Of a stretch of 27,896 bases of DNA, positions 1 through 7,983 are shown piece after piece. The first letter of the stretch is position 1. The number at the start of each line of letters is the position of its first letter. The stretch spans positions 1 to 27,896 of the forward strand of contig JBOHRF010000036.1 of assembly GCA_050732575.1 (NCBI GenBank), in the 5' to 3' direction. The position numbers and the translations under genes are program-made. This DNA comes from JBBDWZ01 sp050732575. Its GTDB lineage: Bacteria > Gemmatimonadota > Gemmatimonadetes > Longimicrobiales > RSA9. Under the pieces are notes generated by a model. The model did no database searches. It saw nothing but the letters and a program-made list of their open reading frames with translations, and was not told where the DNA came from.

Positions 1-28
1 CTGCCGTGTAGTCTGTCTCTTTGGCCAT
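1..28 (-). CDS. gyrB: DNA gyrase subunit B, N-terminal fragment (runs off the left edge)
   Basis: Only the first nine codons and one base lie in the window. Read on the minus strand from the ATG at 28 they give MAKETDYTA, the usual opening of bacterial GyrB (typically followed by a SIQVLEGLEAVRKRPGMYIG-like stretch, which is outside the window). GyrB is the ATPase subunit of gyrase, which introduces negative supercoils. Its position directly after recF and dciA is the classic recF-dciA-gyrB order near bacterial replication origins, and this supports the call despite the tiny fragment. No strong Shine-Dalgarno is visible upstream. The 105-nt gap to dciA (29-133) is relatively AT-rich and may hold a promoter, but I cannot point to a convincing one. 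Confidence 0.8.
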
Positions 29-133
29 TTTTGCCTGTGTTAGTGAAGGCTCAAAACCGGATTTTGATGTTACCCCCGAACCGGACCCGAGGTTACTAAA
101 AAAGCTTTATGGCGCTTGCTGTTCCAGGACACA

Positions 134-469
134 TCAGGGCGCCCACATCACGAACCTTATTTTCGAAATCCGTCCGCGCTCACGAGGCCCGTTCAGACGC
201 CGCAGAATCTCGGGCTCCATTACGGTTAGCTCCATCAGCCAGGCGCTGGAGCGCACGCCGACCAATAGCGTACCGTGCGTGACTCGCATGGGGATGGTGA
301 CCGCAGCAATGGCGGGTCCGACCCGCTCTGCCCACTCAGGGACGGCGGACGCTTCTTCAATGCGTTGGCCCACGTCGGTCTTGCGCAGGTAACCCTGCAA
401 CGCCTCGCCCAACTGGGTCGGCATTGTACGTTCCTTCCGGCTGCGCGGCGGACGCCCGCCTTCAGACAT
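134..469 (-). CDS. dciA: DciA/DUF721 family protein (DnaB helicase recruitment)
   Basis: 111 aa if the ATG at 469 is used. That start overlaps the recF stop by 8 nt and has an AGAGGGG ribosome site. An internal ATG at 424 (MPTQLGEAL...) has a GGAAGGA site and gives 96 aa, so both starts are possible. The core follows the DUF721 pattern: a helix with LGEALQGYLRKTDVG, then EWAERVGPAIAAVTIP, a short strand region GTLLVGVRSSAWLMEL, and a final IRFVM strand. DciA loads or recruits the replicative helicase DnaB in bacteria that lack DnaC/DnaI loaders. Placement between recF and gyrB is the conserved context. It is probably cotranscribed with recF, given the overlap. Confidence 0.85.
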   Translation of the reverse strand: MSEGGRPPRSRKERTMPTQLGEALQGYLRKTDVGQRIEEASAVPEWAERVGPAIAAVTIPMRVTHGTLLVGVRSSAWLMELTVMEPEILRRLNGPRERGRISKIRFVMWAP

Positions 470-1619
470 GGATCTGCCCCTCTTCCATGCGCCAGCGCGG
501 AAGTTGTCCGTGCCGAACCTGCAAATCCGACTCTTTGGGCGCAGTCAAGATGACCTGTCCCGGCTGTTCGGATTCCAAGAGCTCCAGGATACGTTCAGAA
601 CGCGCGCGATCCAGCTCCGCAAACACATCGTCCAGCAGGATCAAAGGATTGCGAGCGCGCCGCGTACGAATAGTGTCCGCTTCCACCATGCGCAGGGCCA
701 CGGCCGCAGTGCGCACTTGACCACCTGAGCCAAACTCACGCAAGTCGATCTCTCCTGACGCACCTTCGGTACTGAGGGCCAGCTCATCACGATGCGGACC
801 AACCAACGTGGCCCCGCGCTCCCGTTCGCGCAGACTCACGCGCTGCAGCTCTGCTTGAAACGCATCACGGAGTTGATCCTTGTTCAGGATGGTAGCCGTC
901 GTTCCTGCGCGTCGGGTCACAGCACAAGCATAACGCAGGTGTGCCGTCACACCGCCGCTGATCGAGCGGTAGCGGCGGGCAAACGCTTCCCGGTTCTCCG
1001 CGACCCATTCCGAACGCATGATCGTGATGTCGGTGCCGCTGTCCACCAAAGCATCGTCCCAGGCATGCATGGCACTGGCCGAACGTGCATCGCGCAGGGC
1101 TGCGTTCCGCTGGCGAAGTACCTGGCGATAACGTTGCAAGGCGGCGAGGTATCCTGGCCGGTTGAGAGAAAGGACGATGTCGAGGAACCGGCGACGCTCG
1201 GCCGGTGAGCCACGGACCAGACCCACATCGGCCGGTGAAAAAATCACGGCGCCCAGTCCGCCCAGAGCAGCGCCCAGACGCTCGGACTCCACGCCGTTTT
1301 GCGTGACTCTCTTACGCCGGCCGCGCAATTCGAATGCAGCCGTCACTTCCTGCAGCTGGCCCGCCGGTCCGCCCTGAAAGCGACCGCGCGCGTGAAAGGC
1401 CTGAGCGCCGAAACGAACCAATTGCTCATCGGGCGCACCGCGAAAGGAACGGAAGATCTCGAGATAGTAGATCGCTTCCAGCAGATTGGTTTTGCCTGCG
1501 CCATTTTCACCAATGATGACCACGCCTGGCGCAGGAAACGTCAGCTCCAGCTCGGAGAAATTGCGGAACTGCCGTAGACGCAGTTCCCGAAACACGAGCG
1601 TGGAGGCGGCTTCGCTCAT
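462..1619 (-). CDS. recF: DNA replication/repair protein RecF
   Basis: 385 aa, close to the usual RecF length. It is an ABC/SMC-like ATPase that helps load RecA at single-strand gaps with RecO and RecR. The N-terminal LRLRQFRNFSELEL is the typical RecF opening. The Walker A motif GENGAGKTN is at residues 38-46, a signature-like FGSGGQVRTAAVALRM lies in the C-terminal third, and Walker B is NPLILLDDVFAELD. The start at 1619 has no good Shine-Dalgarno. A -10-like TATATT lies 11 nt upstream and a (CG)8 run behind it, so recF may have its own promoter as well as read-through from the upstream hydratase gene. dnaN, the usual upstream neighbour, is absent. Confidence 0.95.
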   Translation of the reverse strand: MSEAASTLVFRELRLRQFRNFSELELTFPAPGVVIIGENGAGKTNLLEAIYYLEIFRSFRGAPDEQLVRFGAQAFHARGRFQGGPAGQLQEVTAAFELRGRRKRVTQNGVESERLGAALGGLGAVIFSPADVGLVRGSPAERRRFLDIVLSLNRPGYLAALQRYRQVLRQRNAALRDARSASAMHAWDDALVDSGTDITIMRSEWVAENREAFARRYRSISGGVTAHLRYACAVTRRAGTTATILNKDQLRDAFQAELQRVSLRERERGATLVGPHRDELALSTEGASGEIDLREFGSGGQVRTAAVALRMVEADTIRTRRARNPLILLDDVFAELDRARSERILELLESEQPGQVILTAPKESDLQVRHGQLPRWRMEEGQIHV

Positions 1620-1630
1620 TCGGACCGAGG

Positions 1631-1658
1631 AATATACTTCTTCGCGCGCGCGCGCGCG
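1631..1658 (-). promoter_or_regulatory. Candidate recF promoter -10 next to a (CG)8 tract
   Basis: On the minus strand TATATT (1631-1636) matches five of six -10 consensus bases and would place transcription a few nt before the recF ATG at 1619. The expected -35 and spacer region is occupied by an uninterrupted alternating (CG)8 run at 1643-1658, so there is no recognisable -35. The run could adopt Z-DNA under negative supercoiling. The -10 is seen; promoter activity is inference. Confidence 0.35.
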
Positions 1659-1670
1659 AGGAGCAGCGCG

Positions 1671-2456
1671 TCACTCCCCGCGGAAATCGGCCTTCCTTTT
1701 CTCGAGAAAAGCCGACATACCCTCTTTCATGTCCGCGGTGGACGCCAATAAGCCGAAGAGGTTGGCTTCCAGGCGCAGTGCATCTTCCGTGTTTGCGTGG
1801 TAACCGTGATCAACGGCCTGAATGGCGAGGGCCACGGCCACGGGTCCGTTTGAGCTGATGCGTGCGGCCAAGGCGCGCGCAGCAGGCAGCAATTCACCGG
1901 CGGGGAACACGCGATTGACCAGACCGATGCGAAAGGCTTCCTGGGCATCGATCATCTCGCCCGAGAGGATCAACTCGAGCGCGCGACCACGTCCAACCAG
2001 TCGTGGTAAACGCACCGTGCCGCCATAACCGGGAATGATGCCGAGCTTGACTTCGGGCAAGCCGAGCTTGGCGTTTTCACTGGCCAATCGGATGTGACAC
2101 GCCAGCGCGAGCTCGAGTCCGCCGCCCAGCGCAAAGCCGTTGAGCGCGGCGATCACGGGTTTGGTCATGGTTTCCAGGAAGCGAAACGTGTCCTGTCCAG
2201 CGCGCGAGACATTCACGCCGGAAAGGGGTGTCATGGTGGCCAGCTCACCAATGTCGGCACCGGCCACGAACGCCTTTTCCCCTGCCCCGGTCACGATCAG
2301 CGCGCGCACCGCTGGGTCGGCCTGCACGGTGCGCAGCACGTCGAACAGTTGGGCAACAATTTGTGCGTTGAGTGCATTCAGCTTGTCCGGCCGGTTGATG
2401 GTGAGCGTGGTGACTCCGTCGGCTGCTTCTACGCGCACGAATTCATGTTGCGGCAT
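1671..2456 (-). CDS. Enoyl-CoA hydratase/isomerase family protein (crotonase fold)
   Basis: 261 aa from the ATG at 2456, which has a GAGAGG ribosome site; the reading frame stays open further upstream but without family similarity. It hydrates trans-2-enoyl-CoA to 3-hydroxyacyl-CoA in beta-oxidation or related acyl-CoA routes. Visible crotonase features are the NRPDKLNALN strand near residues 21-30, the AFVAGADIGEL CoA/oxyanion segment at 62-72, GGGLELALAC with the first catalytic Glu at 115, and LGLPEVKLGIIPGYGG with the second Glu at 135. Both acid residues needed for true hydratase activity are present. It lies 31 nt downstream of the M16 protease gene and 51 nt upstream of recF, and is probably cotranscribed with them. 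Exact chain-length preference cannot be read from sequence. Confidence 0.93.
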   Translation of the reverse strand: MPQHEFVRVEAADGVTTLTINRPDKLNALNAQIVAQLFDVLRTVQADPAVRALIVTGAGEKAFVAGADIGELATMTPLSGVNVSRAGQDTFRFLETMTKPVIAALNGFALGGGLELALACHIRLASENAKLGLPEVKLGIIPGYGGTVRLPRLVGRGRALELILSGEMIDAQEAFRIGLVNRVFPAGELLPAARALAARISSNGPVAVALAIQAVDHGYHANTEDALRLEANLFGLLASTADMKEGMSAFLEKRKADFRGE

Positions 2457-2487
2457 GGGTGCCTCTCGATCATTTAATGTTGGGCGA

Positions 2488-5106
2488 TCAGTGGCCGGCA
2501 CGGGTACCGCGAACCACTGCTTCCACCAGGCGACTTTCGTCGAAGTAGCGCTGTGCCGCATCGCGCAGCTGACCGGGGGTGACAGCCAGCACACGTTCGG
2601 GGAATTCGCGCAACTCGATGAGACCGCGTCCCACCAGCAACGCGTGCAGCAACTCGTTCAGCTGAGCCGCATTGGTCTGTGAGCGGATCTGCCAGGTGCC
2701 AATCGTGTAACGCCGCGCGCGTTCGACCTCGTCTTCCGGCAGCAAATCTTCGCGCACGCGACCCAGTTCCTCGAGCAACCCGCGCCGCGCTTCATCCTCG
2801 CGCTCGGGCGCCGTGGCCATGTAACTGACAAAGGCACCACCCAACCCGCGCACCAACGGATACGCCGTAACGGAGTACGCCAGCGCGCGGCGCGAGCGCA
2901 GCTCTTCGAACAGCCGGCCACCAAGGCCGGAAATGGCATTGGCCAATACCTGCAGGATGATGGTATCCGGATGTTCGTAACCCACGCCTGGAAATCCGAG
3001 CATCAGTGCGGTCTGCGCTTTTTGACGCTGTGCGCTCACTTGCGTACGGCTTCCTGGCCATTGCGTGGGTTGCAATTTCATCGACCCGTTGGCGACCGGT
3101 CGAAGATTGGAAAGCATGCTGGAAGCTGCGCGCTCGGGGTCGACCGCGCCCACGACAAAAATGGTAGGCGCTGCTTCGAGCATGGTTTGTCGGTGCCAGT
3201 CTCGCAGCTGCTCGGCCCCGGCAGAACGGATGGCCGTCTCAGTCTGCTCGAGCGGTGTGCCATAGGCGTGGTCGGGGAACGCCGCACTCAGGAATAAGCG
3301 AAGTGGGTAGCGATACATGTCATCGCGCACCTGCTCCAGGTCAGCCAGCGCAATCTTTTTTTCTTTCTCGGTTTCAGCATCGGGGAAAATCGGCTGTAGC
3401 GCGGCATCGAGCAGCAGATCGAGCGCCGCTTCGAAGTGGCGATTGGGAACCGTGATGCTCCATTCGATGAGATCGGCACCCACGCCCGTGTGTATGACCG
3501 CGCCCAGCGCCTCCGCGGCCAGTGCCAGCTGTTCGGCCGTGTGGGAGCGCGTGCCTTTGATGGAAGTGCGCGCGGCCAGCGCGGTATGGCCCGCGCGCGC
3601 GGGCGTCTCCAGACTGGCTCCGCCGCGTGCGGCTATGGCCAGACTGACCAGAGAGGAGGTCGGGCGCGGCTTGACCACAACGGTGAGACCCAGATCGTTG
3701 CGGAAAAAATGCACGCCATCCTCAACGCGCGCACGCTGTGCTGTGCTTCGGGCTCGTGGTGTGACGTCGGCCTGGATTGCGGGCGAAGGCACGCTTGCTC
3801 TAGCCCGTTCCAGTTGATGCGCCAGCTGTTGCGCCGACCAGTTCAGCGGCGGCGCGCTTGCCGGGTGGTACAGAAAGGCCGACGCCCGCTCTACGGTCAG
3901 GTAATGGCGCACAACATCCTGCAACTCGTGCGTGCCGACGCGAGCGACCTGGTCCAGGTAGTGTTTGGCCAGCTGCCAGTCGCCCAGAGCTTGCCATTCG
4001 GCCAGATGGTTGGCCTGTCCTTCCATCGATTCGAGTGTGCGGATTGTGCGCGCCTCCATCACAATGCGGGCCCGGTCCACTTCCTCTTCATCGATGCCAT
4101 GCGCGGCCGATTGGATGGTGCCGACCATGGCTTCCAGCGCAGGCAGTGTATCCTGCGGTCCCAGCTCCGCGCTGATCTCGAACTGTCCCAGCTCCGTGGG
4201 CGAGTAGTGACGCGCGCCGATACTATTGACCAGACCGGCCTCGCGCACGCACCGGTACAGGCGAGACGCGCGTCCCTGACCCAAAATCAAAGCAAGTACA
4301 TCGAGCGCCGCTCGACTCTCATGCAGCGGCGGCACCGTGCGCCATCCCAGTTCCAGGTGGGATTGCATGATGTCGCCGCTTTTCATGCCCAGGCGAAATC
4401 CGCGTCCATCGGGCTCCATTGGTCCACGCTGAGAGGCCGGGCTGCCGCTGGCCAGCGCTCCGTAATGTTGCTCGATGAGCTGGTGCGCGCGTTCTACGTC
4501 GACATCACCCGCTACCACCACGATGGTGCGCTCACCGCGATACAGTTCCCGGTAATACTCGTAGAGTTGTGTGCGCGTCAGGTTCTGCAGGAAGGATTCC
4601 GTGCCCATGCGCCAGCGCCGCATACGGTGCTGGTCGTACATGAGTGCGTACAGTGACTCCTGCGCCAGTGCGCCCGGATTGTCCAGCTTGCGTCTGGCTT
4701 CCTGCACGATCACCTGCAGCTCGCGCTCCAGCTCATCGGCATCGAGCACGCTGTTGAGCAGCGCATCGGATTGGATGGCGAGTCCGTGCGCAAGGGCAGC
4801 GGCTGGCAACACCGTGTAATAACGGGTGTGATCGTAGATGGTCGCCGCGTTCAGGTAGCCGCCCGCCGCCTTGGTTTCTTGCGCCATGTGTCCAGGGCCG
4901 CGCGTGGGCGTGCCCTTGAAGAACATGTGCTCCAGCACATGACTGATACCGGCCAACTCATCCGGCTCATCGAAGTAGCCAACTTTCAGATAAGTCACTA
5001 TCGCAACCACGGGCGCACTGCGATCCGCGCGCACGATGGCCGTCATTCCGTTGGCCAACTGCCGTCGCTCTATGGTTGTGGGATCGAACAGCTCGAGTGT
5101 CTTCAC
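2488..5106 (-). CDS. M16 family zinc metallopeptidase, two-repeat (pitrilysin/processing-peptidase type)
   Basis: 872 aa, the length of a fused pair of M16 halves. The N-terminal half carries the inverted zinc motif HVLEH at residues 56-60 and the third ligand Glu at 136 in VIVQEARRKLDNP, matching the HXXEH-X(~75)-E spacing. The C-terminal half has the fold (RAGHTALAARTSIKGT at the equivalent place) but no HXXEH, so it should be the non-catalytic partner. Near the end, a region beginning ALAYSVTAYPLVRGLGGAFV resembles the R/Y substrate-binding segment. I see no signal peptide, so it is probably cytoplasmic. The start codon is GTG at 5106 with no clear ribosome site. It is the first gene of the minus-strand run leading to recF, and is divergent from the btpA-like gene. 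Confidence 0.93.
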   Translation of the reverse strand: MKTLELFDPTTIERRQLANGMTAIVRADRSAPVVAIVTYLKVGYFDEPDELAGISHVLEHMFFKGTPTRGPGHMAQETKAAGGYLNAATIYDHTRYYTVLPAAALAHGLAIQSDALLNSVLDADELERELQVIVQEARRKLDNPGALAQESLYALMYDQHRMRRWRMGTESFLQNLTRTQLYEYYRELYRGERTIVVVAGDVDVERAHQLIEQHYGALASGSPASQRGPMEPDGRGFRLGMKSGDIMQSHLELGWRTVPPLHESRAALDVLALILGQGRASRLYRCVREAGLVNSIGARHYSPTELGQFEISAELGPQDTLPALEAMVGTIQSAAHGIDEEEVDRARIVMEARTIRTLESMEGQANHLAEWQALGDWQLAKHYLDQVARVGTHELQDVVRHYLTVERASAFLYHPASAPPLNWSAQQLAHQLERARASVPSPAIQADVTPRARSTAQRARVEDGVHFFRNDLGLTVVVKPRPTSSLVSLAIAARGGASLETPARAGHTALAARTSIKGTRSHTAEQLALAAEALGAVIHTGVGADLIEWSITVPNRHFEAALDLLLDAALQPIFPDAETEKEKKIALADLEQVRDDMYRYPLRLFLSAAFPDHAYGTPLEQTETAIRSAGAEQLRDWHRQTMLEAAPTIFVVGAVDPERAASSMLSNLRPVANGSMKLQPTQWPGSRTQVSAQRQKAQTALMLGFPGVGYEHPDTIILQVLANAISGLGGRLFEELRSRRALAYSVTAYPLVRGLGGAFVSYMATAPEREDEARRGLLEELGRVREDLLPEDEVERARRYTIGTWQIRSQTNAAQLNELLHALLVGRGLIELREFPERVLAVTPGQLRDAAQRYFDESRLVEAVVRGTRAGH

Positions 5107-5233
5107 GCGTGATTGCTTGACCGGTGCGCCGCGGTTTGCTTCGTTTTCAGGGTCGCGAAACGTAGACCACGGGCTGGGGAACGGCTACCAGTCGAGGCAT
5201 CGAACTGTACGTGGCCCGGCGTCCGCCGGCCGT

Positions 5234-5262
5234 TTGCCGGTGCCTCGATCGCTCCGTCTATT
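5234..5262 (+). promoter_or_regulatory. Candidate promoter of the btpA-like gene, leaderless geometry
   Basis: TTGCCG (5234-5239), 17-nt spacer, TCTATT (5257-5262). The -10 ends 5 nt before the ATG at 5268, so transcription would start at or very near the start codon. No Shine-Dalgarno precedes that ATG, which agrees with a leaderless message. The -10 is only four of six consensus bases. Confidence 0.35.
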
Positions 5263-5267
5263 GCTGT

Positions 5268-6065
5268 ATGACTTCCACCTTCGACCCCGGTCGGTCCGGC
5301 CTGCTGATCGGCATGGTCCACGTCCTGCCTCTGCCGGGTGCCCCGCAGTGGGGTGGTTCCATGTCCGCCGTTTTGGAACGGGCTGCGCGTGACGCAACAG
5401 CCCTGGCCGAAGCCGGATTCGACGCGCTGTTGGTCGAGAATTTTGGCGATGCGCCTTTCTTTCCCGATGTTGTGCCACCGGAAACCATCGCGGGTCTGAC
5501 CGTGGTGGCCTCGCGCGTGGCCAGCGTGAGTGCGCTGCCTATGGGCGTAAACGTCTTGCGCAACGACGCGCGGGCTGCACTCGGCATTGCTGCTGTGGTG
5601 GGCGCTTCGTTCATGCGTATCAACTTGCACACCGGCGCCCTGCTCACGGATCAGGGCTGGATCACGGGCCGTGCGCATGAAACCTTGCGCCAGCGCCGTC
5701 AGCTCGATTCCGCGGTCGCCATCTGCGCCGACGTATTGGTGAAACATGCCACGGCACCGCCGGGCACGGATGTGGCCGAAGTCGCGCGCGACACTTACCT
5801 GCGCGGTGGCGCCGATGTGCTGATCGTGTCCGGCCCTGCTACCGGCATGGCCACTGACCCGGCGCGAGCCCGGGCTGTGAAGCAGGCCGTGCCCGAAGTA
5901 CCGCTCTGGATCGGCAGCGGCATCCGCGCGGAGAACATTGCCTCGTTCTTGACCGTCGCCAATGGTGCCATTGTCGGCAGTTCCATCAAAGTGAACGGCC
6001 AGCCGGCCGGCGCCGTGGACCCAACCCGAGCGGCCGCCCTGGTTTCCGCTGCGCGCACCGGCTGA
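5268..6065 (+). CDS. BtpA/SgcQ family TIM-barrel protein
   Basis: 265 aa from the ATG at 5268, chosen because family similarity begins at once (LLIGMVHVLPLPGAPQW is the signature opening of BtpA/SgcQ proteins). Further stretches fit the family: ALLVENFGDAPFFPD, LPMGVNVLRNDARAAL, SFMRINLHTGALLTDQGW, and a C-terminal phosphate-site-like PLWIGSGIRAENI followed by GAIVGSSIKVNG. BtpA was described in cyanobacteria as affecting photosystem I stability; SgcQ is a sugar-operon protein of unknown reaction. The barrel and the late GSGI/GSS segments suggest a phosphate-binding site, but the substrate is unknown. First of a plus-strand run, with 51 nt to the cyclase gene. Confidence 0.88.
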   Translation: MTSTFDPGRSGLLIGMVHVLPLPGAPQWGGSMSAVLERAARDATALAEAGFDALLVENFGDAPFFPDVVPPETIAGLTVVASRVASVSALPMGVNVLRNDARAALGIAAVVGASFMRINLHTGALLTDQGWITGRAHETLRQRRQLDSAVAICADVLVKHATAPPGTDVAEVARDTYLRGGADVLIVSGPATGMATDPARARAVKQAVPEVPLWIGSGIRAENIASFLTVANGAIVGSSIKVNGQPAGAVDPTRAAALVSAARTG

Positions 6066-6116
6066 TTCGCGTCAGCGGCTTCTGTAGGCCCGCCGTTTGC
6101 CTCGTGTTTTAGTTGT

Positions 6117-7001
6117 ATGAGTATGCAAGCCAAAAACCGCGCCCTCCTGGAAGGCGCGGTTCACGTCGCTCGTGGCACTGGCGCCGATGCCGTCATCCTG
6201 GCCGCCGCCATGCCCGAAGAGAAACGATTTCTTCGTGATGCGCTCGGCTCGAGCGTGCGCGTACTCACTGCTGCCGGTTCAACCGCACGGCGTGATGCAC
6301 TCGAGGACGGTGAGGTGCTGGTCCTGCCCGAAGTCAAGCTGCGCCGGCGCGGCCGCGCCAAAATTGCACTGCTCGAAGGACTGGCGGCCGGGCTGCTCCT
6401 GCCCGGTCAGCGCGTGGTCGTCATCTCCGGCAACGGATCGAACGGAGAATGCGAACTCGATACGGTGGCTGTGATCGAGCTGAACGATGACGAAGATTAC
6501 CTGGGTGCCCAGGAGGATGCACCGCTCTCCATCCTGCGTGAAGTTGCGGATCCCGCCACCTTCGATGCCGTGCTGGGCCTCTGCGTCGAGCTCGGTCATG
6601 AGGGGAAGGAAGGCAAACGTGTTGGACTGCTGGTTACGCTCGGTGATACCGATCAAGTCATGGAGCGGTCACACCAGATCGTGCTGAATCCCTTCGAGGG
6701 ACACCCGGAAAACGAACGCTGTCTGCTGACACCGGCAGCCCGCCGCGCCTTGCGCGAATTCTCCGGCATGGATGGCGGCTTCGTGGTGCGCAGCGACGGC
6801 GTCATTGTGGCGGCCGGGCGCTACTTGCAGGAGCTGGCACCCGAAAATGTGGTGCCCTCCGGTCTGGGCGCGCGTCACCGCGCGGCGGCCGGCATCACCG
6901 CCAGTACGCGGGCCCTTGCCTTCGTCGTCTCGGAAACCACCGGCGACACACGTGTGTTTGGTGGCGGCCGCCTGCTCATGACGCTCGAGCGCAACGATTG
7001 A
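6117..7001 (+). CDS. DacZ-type diadenylate cyclase (PK-C-like domain plus DisA_N/DAC domain)
   Basis: 294 aa. The C-terminal ~130 residues form a DAC domain that makes cyclic di-AMP from two ATP. Its markers are LLVTLGDTDQV (171-181), SHQIVLNPFEGH (185-196), MDGGFVVRSDGVIVAAGRYL (218-237) holding the metal-binding Asp219, and GARHRAAAGITASTRALAFV (251-270) with the ATP-binding RHR at 253-255. The usual DGA is DGG here; Asp and the first Gly remain, so activity is likely but not certain. Residues 10-125 (GADAVILAAAMPEEKRFL ... GQRVVVISGNGSNGEC) look like the pyruvate-kinase C-terminal-like domain known from archaeal DacZ. There is no membrane segment and no DisA DNA-binding region, so the protein is soluble. 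A second ATG at 6123 could be the start; neither has a good ribosome site. Confidence 0.85.
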   Translation: MSMQAKNRALLEGAVHVARGTGADAVILAAAMPEEKRFLRDALGSSVRVLTAAGSTARRDALEDGEVLVLPEVKLRRRGRAKIALLEGLAAGLLLPGQRVVVISGNGSNGECELDTVAVIELNDDEDYLGAQEDAPLSILREVADPATFDAVLGLCVELGHEGKEGKRVGLLVTLGDTDQVMERSHQIVLNPFEGHPENERCLLTPAARRALREFSGMDGGFVVRSDGVIVAAGRYLQELAPENVVPSGLGARHRAAAGITASTRALAFVVSETTGDTRVFGGGRLLMTLERND

Positions 7002-7053
7002 CGCCAGGCCAGCCCGGATGCGATTCTCCCTCAACGCATCCCGGAGACCGGCA

Positions 7054-7950
7054 ATGAACGTTTATCTCAATGGCAACTACGTTCCGCTTGCGGACGCTCG
7101 TATCTCGGTAGATGACCGCGGCTTCCTTTTCGCCGATGGTGTGTATGAAGTGGCCCGTCTCTACGATGGTCACATATTCCTCCTGGAACGCCACCTGAAC
7201 CGGCTGCGTTACGGCCTGGGCGAATTACAGATTCAGGCGGACATCGTGGATGAGATAGGGGCTATTGCGGCTCGGCTGATCGACCAGAACAATCTGCACG
7301 CGGGCGATGCCACGCTCTACATCCAGGTCACGCGCGGCGCCGCACCACGCGCACACGCGTTCCCGTCAGCCGACACACCGCCCACGGTGTTCGTGGCCGT
7401 CAAGCCGTTCAAGAACCATCCGGCTGCCTACTGGCAGAAGGGTGTGAGCGCAATCACGGTGCCCGATACACGCTGGAGCCGCTGTGACATCAAGTCCATT
7501 GCGCTGCTGCCCAACGTGTTGGCCAATCAGCAAGCCAAAGAGGCGGGCGCCTTTGAAGCCCTGTTCGTCCACGCCGATGCAATGATTGAAGGATCACATT
7601 CAAATCTGTTTGGCGTGCTCGATGATGAATTGATCACCTATCCTGCTTCTGGCCACATCCTGACCGGCATCACCCGGCTGGTAGTCCTGGAAAAAGCGCG
7701 CAGTCTGAGCATGCGCGTGCGCGAAACGCCGATCCCCCACTCACGTCTGTCAGAAGTGCAGGAGCTCTTTCTCTCCGGCACGACCACGGAAGTCATGCCC
7801 ATTGTGCTCGTCGATGACAAACCAGTCGCCGACGGCCAGCCCGGTCCCATAACTCGCCGGCTGCGTGACCTCTATCCCAGCTGGGTCAGTGAAGATCAGA
7901 CGGCTGCCACCGTCAGCCATGGCGCGGCCCTGGGAAGACGAGCATCTTGA
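7054..7950 (+). CDS. dat: D-amino-acid transaminase, PLP class IV
   Basis: 298 aa from the ATG at 7054, preceded by GGAGA; the frame extends upstream but similarity starts with MNVYLNGNYVPLADARIS. It interconverts D-alanine and 2-oxo acids with D-glutamate, supplying peptidoglycan precursors. Seen: DRGFLFADGVYEVARLYDG (21-39), the D-enzyme carboxylate-binding signature RGAAPRAHAFP (94-104) with Arg99 and His101, the PLP lysine Lys147 in DIKSIALLPNVLA, and EGSHSNLF around 184-191. The RGxxPRxHxFP motif favours Dat over branched-chain transaminase or aminodeoxychorismate lyase. It follows the c-di-AMP cyclase by 52 nt and precedes ssb by 33 nt, probably in one transcript. Confidence 0.92.
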   Translation: MNVYLNGNYVPLADARISVDDRGFLFADGVYEVARLYDGHIFLLERHLNRLRYGLGELQIQADIVDEIGAIAARLIDQNNLHAGDATLYIQVTRGAAPRAHAFPSADTPPTVFVAVKPFKNHPAAYWQKGVSAITVPDTRWSRCDIKSIALLPNVLANQQAKEAGAFEALFVHADAMIEGSHSNLFGVLDDELITYPASGHILTGITRLVVLEKARSLSMRVRETPIPHSRLSEVQELFLSGTTTEVMPIVLVDDKPVADGQPGPITRRLRDLYPSWVSEDQTAATVSHGAALGRRAS

Positions 7951-7983
7951 GCGCGGTGAAAGCGAACAAGAATCGAGGGGAAG

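Noticed and set aside
1..133. Possible replication origin next to gyrB
   Set aside because: No DnaA-box cluster (TTATCCACA-like) and no AT-rich unwinding repeats seen; dnaA and dnaN are absent.
3436..4656. 406-codon open frame opposite the M16 protease
   Set aside because: Antisense shadow of a gene with clear M16 motifs; Arg/Gln/His-rich product, no start signal.
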